From JAVVFH01 sp032250585 (GTDB lineage Bacteria; Pseudomonadota; Gammaproteobacteria; Xanthomonadales; SZUA-36): a DNA stretch of 8,407 bases. Shown here one piece after another: positions 5,267 through 8,407 of this stretch; the stretch's first letter is position 1, and the number at the start of each line of letters is the position of its first letter. The stretch lies in assembly GCA_032250585.1 (NCBI GenBank), contig JAVVFH010000154.1, forward strand, positions 1 to 8,407, read 5' to 3'. The notes beneath the pieces are model-generated. The model saw nothing but the letters and a program-made list of their open reading frames with translations. It was not told the DNA's origin and did not search any database. The position numbers were made by a program, and so were the translations under genes.

Positions 5267-7282
5267 ATGTGCGGTATTGCCGGATTCATGTACGCCGATC
5301 GGGACCACCCGGTCGATCCCGACACCCTGCTGGCCATGGCGGCCATCCAATATCACCGGGGCCCGGACGGCTACGGCGTCCGGCGCATGCCGGGCGTGGG
5401 TTTCAGCCATGCCCGCCTGTCGATCGTCGATCTCGACGAACACCGCGGGCGCCAGCCCTTCGAGAGCGCGGACGGCAAGTTGATGCTCACCAAGAACGGC
5501 GAACTGTACGATTACCAGCGCATTCGCGCCGATCTCACGGCCCGGGGCGCGCGCTTTCAGACCAAGAGCGACTCGGAAATCGTACTGCATCTGTATCCGC
5601 GCCTGGGCCTGGACGGGACCTTGCCGCATTTGCGCGGCGAGTTTTCCCTCGCGCTTTACGACCGCGAGGAGGAACGCCTGATGCTGGTGCGCGACCGTTT
5701 CGGCGTCAAGCCGCTGTACTGGGCCGAGGTCGACGGTGTTTTCGTCTTCGGCTCCGAACTGAAGGTATTGTTCGCGCATCCGGAGGTGCCGCGCCGCTTC
5801 GAAACCCACGGTCTGTACCACCAGTTGATGCAGACAATGGTTCCGGGCAGTACGGCCTTCGAGGGCATCCAGCAAGTCAGACCAGGGCACTTGCTGGAAG
5901 TGCAGCGTTGCGATGGCCGGCTGAAAATCCGTGAACGCCGCTACTGGGACATGGAATTTCCACTCGAAGAAGATCGGTCGGCCGAATACGACGAGCAGGA
6001 ATGGATCGAAGCGGTGCGAGCGAGCCTGCTCGAAGCGGTGCAATTGCGCCTGGAGGCCGACGTGCCGGTGGGCTGTTACCTGTCGGGTGGCATCGACTCC
6101 TGCGCGATCCTCGGCCTGGCCGCGGCCTCCCAGCAAAGCCCGGTGAAGGCCTTCACCATCGGTTTCGACGATACCGAATACGACGAGACGGCGATTGCCC
6201 GTGAGATGGCCGAAAGCGTTGGCGCCGACCACGACGTCATGATGCTCAACGCCGGCCATCTCTACGACAACTTCGTCAACACGATGTGGCACACCGAGCG
6301 CACGATCTACAACACGCTGGGTGTCGCCAAGCTGTTGATGAGCCGGCACGTGCGCGACGTCGGCTACAAGGTCGTGCTGACCGGCGAGGGCTCCGACGAG
6401 CTGTTCGGTGGCTACCCGGCGTTTCGCCGCGACATGTTCCTGCACGGCCTCGATCACCTGGCCGCGGATGAACGCATTGAGTGGGAGCGCCTGCTGGCCG
6501 AGCAGAACCGCCTGTTTCGCGGCGCCATGCTGGCCGAGGACGAAATAAGCAGCCCGGCGCTCGAGCAAACCGTCGGTTTCACGCCCAGCTGCCTGCAGCC
6601 CTGGCTGGCCTCGGCAGCGCGCGTGCCGGCGCTGGTTTCCGCTGATTTCCGCGAGCGGCTGCGCGGCTACGACCCGGGCGCCGCGATTGCCGGCGAACTC
6701 GACGCCGAGCTGTTGCGCGGGCGCCATCCGCTGGACAAGGTGCAGTACGTATGGATCAAGACCATGCTCGAGGGCCAGATCCTGACCTGGGGCGGCGACC
6801 GCGTCGACATGGCCAACTCGATGGAAGCCCGACCGGCCTTCCTCGATCATCACCTGGCCGAGCTGGCGGCGCGGCTTCCGCCTTCCATGCGCATCAAGGG
6901 TAAGGTCGAGAAATACGTGTTGCGTGAGGCCATGAAGGGCCTGTTGCCCGAAGTGCTGTACAAGCGCGAAAAGTTCGCGTTCATGGCGCCGCCGGCGCAC
7001 ACCGACCCCGAAAAATGGGCGGCGGTGCAAAATTTGGCCGAGGAATACCTCAGCGACTCGGCCATCGAGGACGCGGGTCTGCTGTCGGCCGATGGCGTGC
7101 GCGAACTGTTCAAGCAGCACGACGATCCCCTGATGACCCCCGCCACGCGCAACCGTATGGACGCGCTTATCAACCACCTGCTCGGCGTGCAGGTGCTGCA
7201 CAAGCAGTTCGTGGCCGGCGACGTGCCGGCCTATGCGCGCGCCAAGGCGCTGGAACTGGGGTGGGTGTCCACCTTCGGTTAA
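5267..7282 (+). CDS. asnB: AsnB-type glutamine-dependent amidotransferase
   Basis: This 671-residue protein has both domains of class II asparagine synthetases. The glutaminase domain begins with the processed nucleophile Cys2 (MCGIAGF) and keeps Arg50 (ARLSIVD), Asn77-Gly78-Glu79 (KNGELYD) and Asp102 (KSDSE). The synthetase domain carries the PP-loop SGGIDS at 273-278 and the TGEGSDELFGG pyrophosphate motif at 372-382. The family uses ATP to adenylate a carboxylate and amidates it with ammonia tunnelled from glutamine. It is over 100 residues longer than E. coli AsnB (554), closer to the AsnO/AsnH and biosynthetic paralogues, so the symbol is family-level only and asparagine may not be the product. 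The start must be ATG 5267 because Cys2 is catalytic. It follows the carbamoyltransferase by nine bases without a strong Shine-Dalgarno, so it probably depends on upstream translation. With a carbamoyltransferase as partner, I infer it amidates the carboxylate of an N-carbamoyl amino acid. Confidence 0.9.
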   Translation: MCGIAGFMYADRDHPVDPDTLLAMAAIQYHRGPDGYGVRRMPGVGFSHARLSIVDLDEHRGRQPFESADGKLMLTKNGELYDYQRIRADLTARGARFQTKSDSEIVLHLYPRLGLDGTLPHLRGEFSLALYDREEERLMLVRDRFGVKPLYWAEVDGVFVFGSELKVLFAHPEVPRRFETHGLYHQLMQTMVPGSTAFEGIQQVRPGHLLEVQRCDGRLKIRERRYWDMEFPLEEDRSAEYDEQEWIEAVRASLLEAVQLRLEADVPVGCYLSGGIDSCAILGLAAASQQSPVKAFTIGFDDTEYDETAIAREMAESVGADHDVMMLNAGHLYDNFVNTMWHTERTIYNTLGVAKLLMSRHVRDVGYKVVLTGEGSDELFGGYPAFRRDMFLHGLDHLAADERIEWERLLAEQNRLFRGAMLAEDEISSPALEQTVGFTPSCLQPWLASAARVPALVSADFRERLRGYDPGAAIAGELDAELLRGRHPLDKVQYVWIKTMLEGQILTWGGDRVDMANSMEARPAFLDHHLAELAARLPPSMRIKGKVEKYVLREAMKGLLPEVLYKREKFAFMAPPAHTDPEKWAAVQNLAEEYLSDSAIEDAGLLSADGVRELFKQHDDPLMTPATRNRMDALINHLLGVQVLHKQFVAGDVPAYARAKALELGWVSTFG

Positions 7283-7371
7283 GCTTTGTGGAAAGCTCCT
7301 TGTGGGGAGGCTCCTTGTGGGGAGGCTCCCCACAGGGTGCCCTCCCACAGGGTGCCCTCCCACAGGGTGCC
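7283..7371. repeat. Head-to-head tandem repeats forming one long imperfect hairpin
   Basis: Directly after the amidotransferase stop come a degenerate copy (7283-7294) and two perfect 15-bp copies (7295-7309, 7310-7324) of GCTCCTTGTGGGGAG. Three inverted copies follow: CTCCCCACAGGGTGCC at 7326-7341, then CTCCCACAGGGTGCC at 7342-7356 and 7357-7371. The centre pairs perfectly over nine bases (7316-7324 with 7326-7334), and pairing continues outward with few mismatches to about 7287/7364. There is no T-run, so it is not a classical terminator. It resembles the mosaic palindromic repeats found between genes in gammaproteobacteria. It may stabilise the 3' end of the operon mRNA, reduce read-through or be a mobile repeat; the structure is seen, the role inferred. 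Confidence 0.8.
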
Positions 7372-7399
7372 GTTACCGCTGTGGGGCCGAAATGGTAAG

Positions 7400-7419
7400 C
7401 TGCATGCCTTGCCATGCAG
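7400..7419 (+). other. Small perfect hairpin in the leader of the reductase-like gene
   Basis: CTGCATG (7400-7406) and CATGCAG (7413-7419) form a perfect seven-base stem with a six-base loop. No T-run follows, so termination is doubtful. The rest of the 7372-7477 interval shows no convincing promoter; only the reductase Shine-Dalgarno near 7463-7466 can be named. Confidence 0.4.
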
Positions 7420-7477
7420 GAACGAGAACCCGGCCTTGAGTTCTTTCAGGGAATCCATCCGCAGGAAATCTTTTACC

Positions 7478-8329
7478 GTGACGGCTGACCTGATCCTGGA
7501 CCGGCAAAGCGATGCCGCGGACGTGCGCCGGCAGGTGCGCCTGCTGGCGCCCGTGGTTGACGCGATACAGGTTCCCGATGCCCACGACGGCCGCCTGCAG
7601 ATGTCCGGCCAGGCGGCCGCTGCGCTGTTGCTGGATGAGGGCGTCGACCCGCTGGTGCAGGTCACCGGCCGCGATCGCAACCGTATCGCACTGGAAAACG
7701 ACCTGCTGGGCCTCGGCGTGCTTGGCGTGCGCAGCGTGTTGCTGACCCGCGGCGAGGAACTCCCCGCCCGGTACAGGCCGCCGACCCGCCAGGTACTGGA
7801 GTTGAGCGGGGAAGATCTGATCACGATGGCGCGGCAACTCGCGGAGGACGATTCTGTGCGCGGCGTGCCTGAACTCTGTGTCGGCACGGCGGCGACCGTG
7901 TTCGTGCCCAAGGCCGGCTGGCAGCCGCAGTCGCTGCTCGCACGCGTCGATGCCGGCGCGGAGTTCATCCAGACGCAGATCTGCTTCAACATGAAAGCGC
8001 TGGCTCGTTACATGGAGCGCCTGGTCGAGGCGCGGCTTACCTGGCGCTGTGCGGTCATGGTCGGTCTCGCGGTGCTGCCGGACGCCGCTGCGGCGCGCCT
8101 GCTCAAGCAAAACCTGCAGGGCACGGCGATGTCCGAGAAAGTCGTGCGCCGCATGGCTCAGGCGGCGGACCCGGAACAGGAGGGTGTTATCCTCTGCGCT
8201 GAGAAAATTTCCCGTTTGCGCGAAATTCCCGGCGTATCGGGCGTCAGCCTGATGACGCCCGGCCCGCCGGAGCTGATAATCGAAGCCCTTCGCCTGGCGG
8301 GGCTGACGCCCGATGACGAGATCGTATAA
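7478..8329 (+). CDS. Divergent methylenetetrahydrofolate reductase (MetF)-fold protein
   Basis: From GTG 7478 this is a 283-residue protein, the length of the MetF TIM barrel. Family segments are recognisable in order: DAIQVPDAHDGRLQMS near 28-43 (usually DAINVPD.. in short MetF-like proteins), VTGRDRNRIALENDLLG at 62-78, GVRSVLLTRGEELP at about 83-96, the FIQTQICFN folate/flavin motif at 163-171, and VMVGLAVLP near 193-201. MetF reduces methylene-THF to methyl-THF with FAD. Two catalytic acids look changed: E. coli Glu28 aligns with Asp4, and the RGD aspartate (Asp120) is Glu93, so activity or partner may differ. The start is set by AGGA at 7463-7466 and because upstream in-frame codons only translate the repeat array. 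It is separated from the operon by 195 bases and a long hairpin, so joint function with the ureide genes is uncertain. Confidence 0.75.
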   Translation: MTADLILDRQSDAADVRRQVRLLAPVVDAIQVPDAHDGRLQMSGQAAAALLLDEGVDPLVQVTGRDRNRIALENDLLGLGVLGVRSVLLTRGEELPARYRPPTRQVLELSGEDLITMARQLAEDDSVRGVPELCVGTAATVFVPKAGWQPQSLLARVDAGAEFIQTQICFNMKALARYMERLVEARLTWRCAVMVGLAVLPDAAAARLLKQNLQGTAMSEKVVRRMAQAADPEQEGVILCAEKISRLREIPGVSGVSLMTPGPPELIIEALRLAGLTPDDEIV

Positions 8330-8407
8330 ATTAAGGAACCTCTGATCAATTATGCACGGAGCGCGTTTCAGTCGGAAAAGCCGCAGATCGTGTGGTGCGG
8401 ACCGAGT
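8330..8407 (+). other. Window-end stretch with a doubtful partial reading frame
   Basis: After the reductase stop there is a short AT-rich stretch with no hairpin or T-run. ATG 8352 opens a frame (MHGARFSRKSRRSCGADR) that runs off the window; AAGGA at 8333-8337 is rather far upstream, and the 18 residues are unrecognisable. The bases TTAAGGAACCTCTG from 8331 recall a TTAA target followed by the end of an IS5-type element, but this is from memory of such ends and no second end is visible. Confidence 0.2.

Noticed and set aside
4058..7363. A 1101-codon open frame on the minus strand
   Set aside because: It lies opposite three genes with clear family motifs and lacks recognisable domains; long antisense openings are expected in GC-rich DNA with strong codon bias.
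7400..7419. Rho-independent terminator
   Set aside because: The stem is perfect but only seven bases long and no T-run follows.
7286..7477. In-frame upstream extension of the reductase-like gene
   Set aside because: It only translates the inverted repeat array into Cys-Gly-Glu-Ala-Pro and His-Arg-Val-Pro-Ser repeats; GTG 7478 has a ribosome site and matches the family length.

Overview
The window is GC-rich (roughly 60-65% by eye), densely coded on the + strand only, and looks like a gammaproteobacterial chromosome. That assignment is inferred from protein style, GC content, and a TGTGGGAG-type intergenic repeat; it is not proven.

Layout. An AT-rich leader (1 to about 70) holds a TATAAT box abutting a perfect 12-bp palindrome. 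Seven same-strand genes follow with almost no gaps: a small membrane-anchored fibronectin-III-like protein (151-645), an M20 N-carbamoyl-amino-acid/allantoate-type amidohydrolase (642-1910), an isochorismatase-fold cysteine amidase (1907-2641), an SSS sodium:solute symporter (2638-4083), a 40-residue single-pass membrane protein (4080-4202), a divergent ATCase-type carbamoyltransferase (4196-5257) and a glutamine-dependent AsnB-like amidotransferase (5267-7282). Five consecutive junctions are stop/start overlaps (ATGA, ATGA, GTGA, GTGA, and a 7-nt overlap), so this reads as one translationally coupled operon. An intergenic stretch (7283-7477) carries three forward and three inverted copies of a roughly 15-bp unit that fold into one long hairpin. 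After it come a divergent methylenetetrahydrofolate-reductase-fold gene (7478-8329) and 78 bases with only a doubtful partial frame.

How the genes may work together (inference). The set pairs two bond-making enzymes with the two hydrolases that break the same kinds of bond, plus an importer. The carbamoyltransferase can put a carbamoyl group on an amino group. The AsnB-like enzyme can turn a carboxylate into an amide. The isochorismatase-fold enzyme can remove an amide, and the M20 enzyme can remove an N-carbamoyl group from an amino acid with a free carboxylate. A known metabolite with exactly these two modifications is N-alpha-carbamoyl-L-glutamine 1-amide (CGA), reported as a compatible solute of the halophilic gammaproteobacterium Ectothiorhodospira marismortui. 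I propose the operon makes, imports and recycles CGA or a close relative. The carbamoyltransferase keeps the carbamoyl-phosphate residues of ATCase but lacks the Arg/Gln pair that holds the aspartate side-chain carboxylate, which fits a neutral side chain such as glutamine. The main alternative is a purely catabolic ureide, hydantoin or creatinine pathway.
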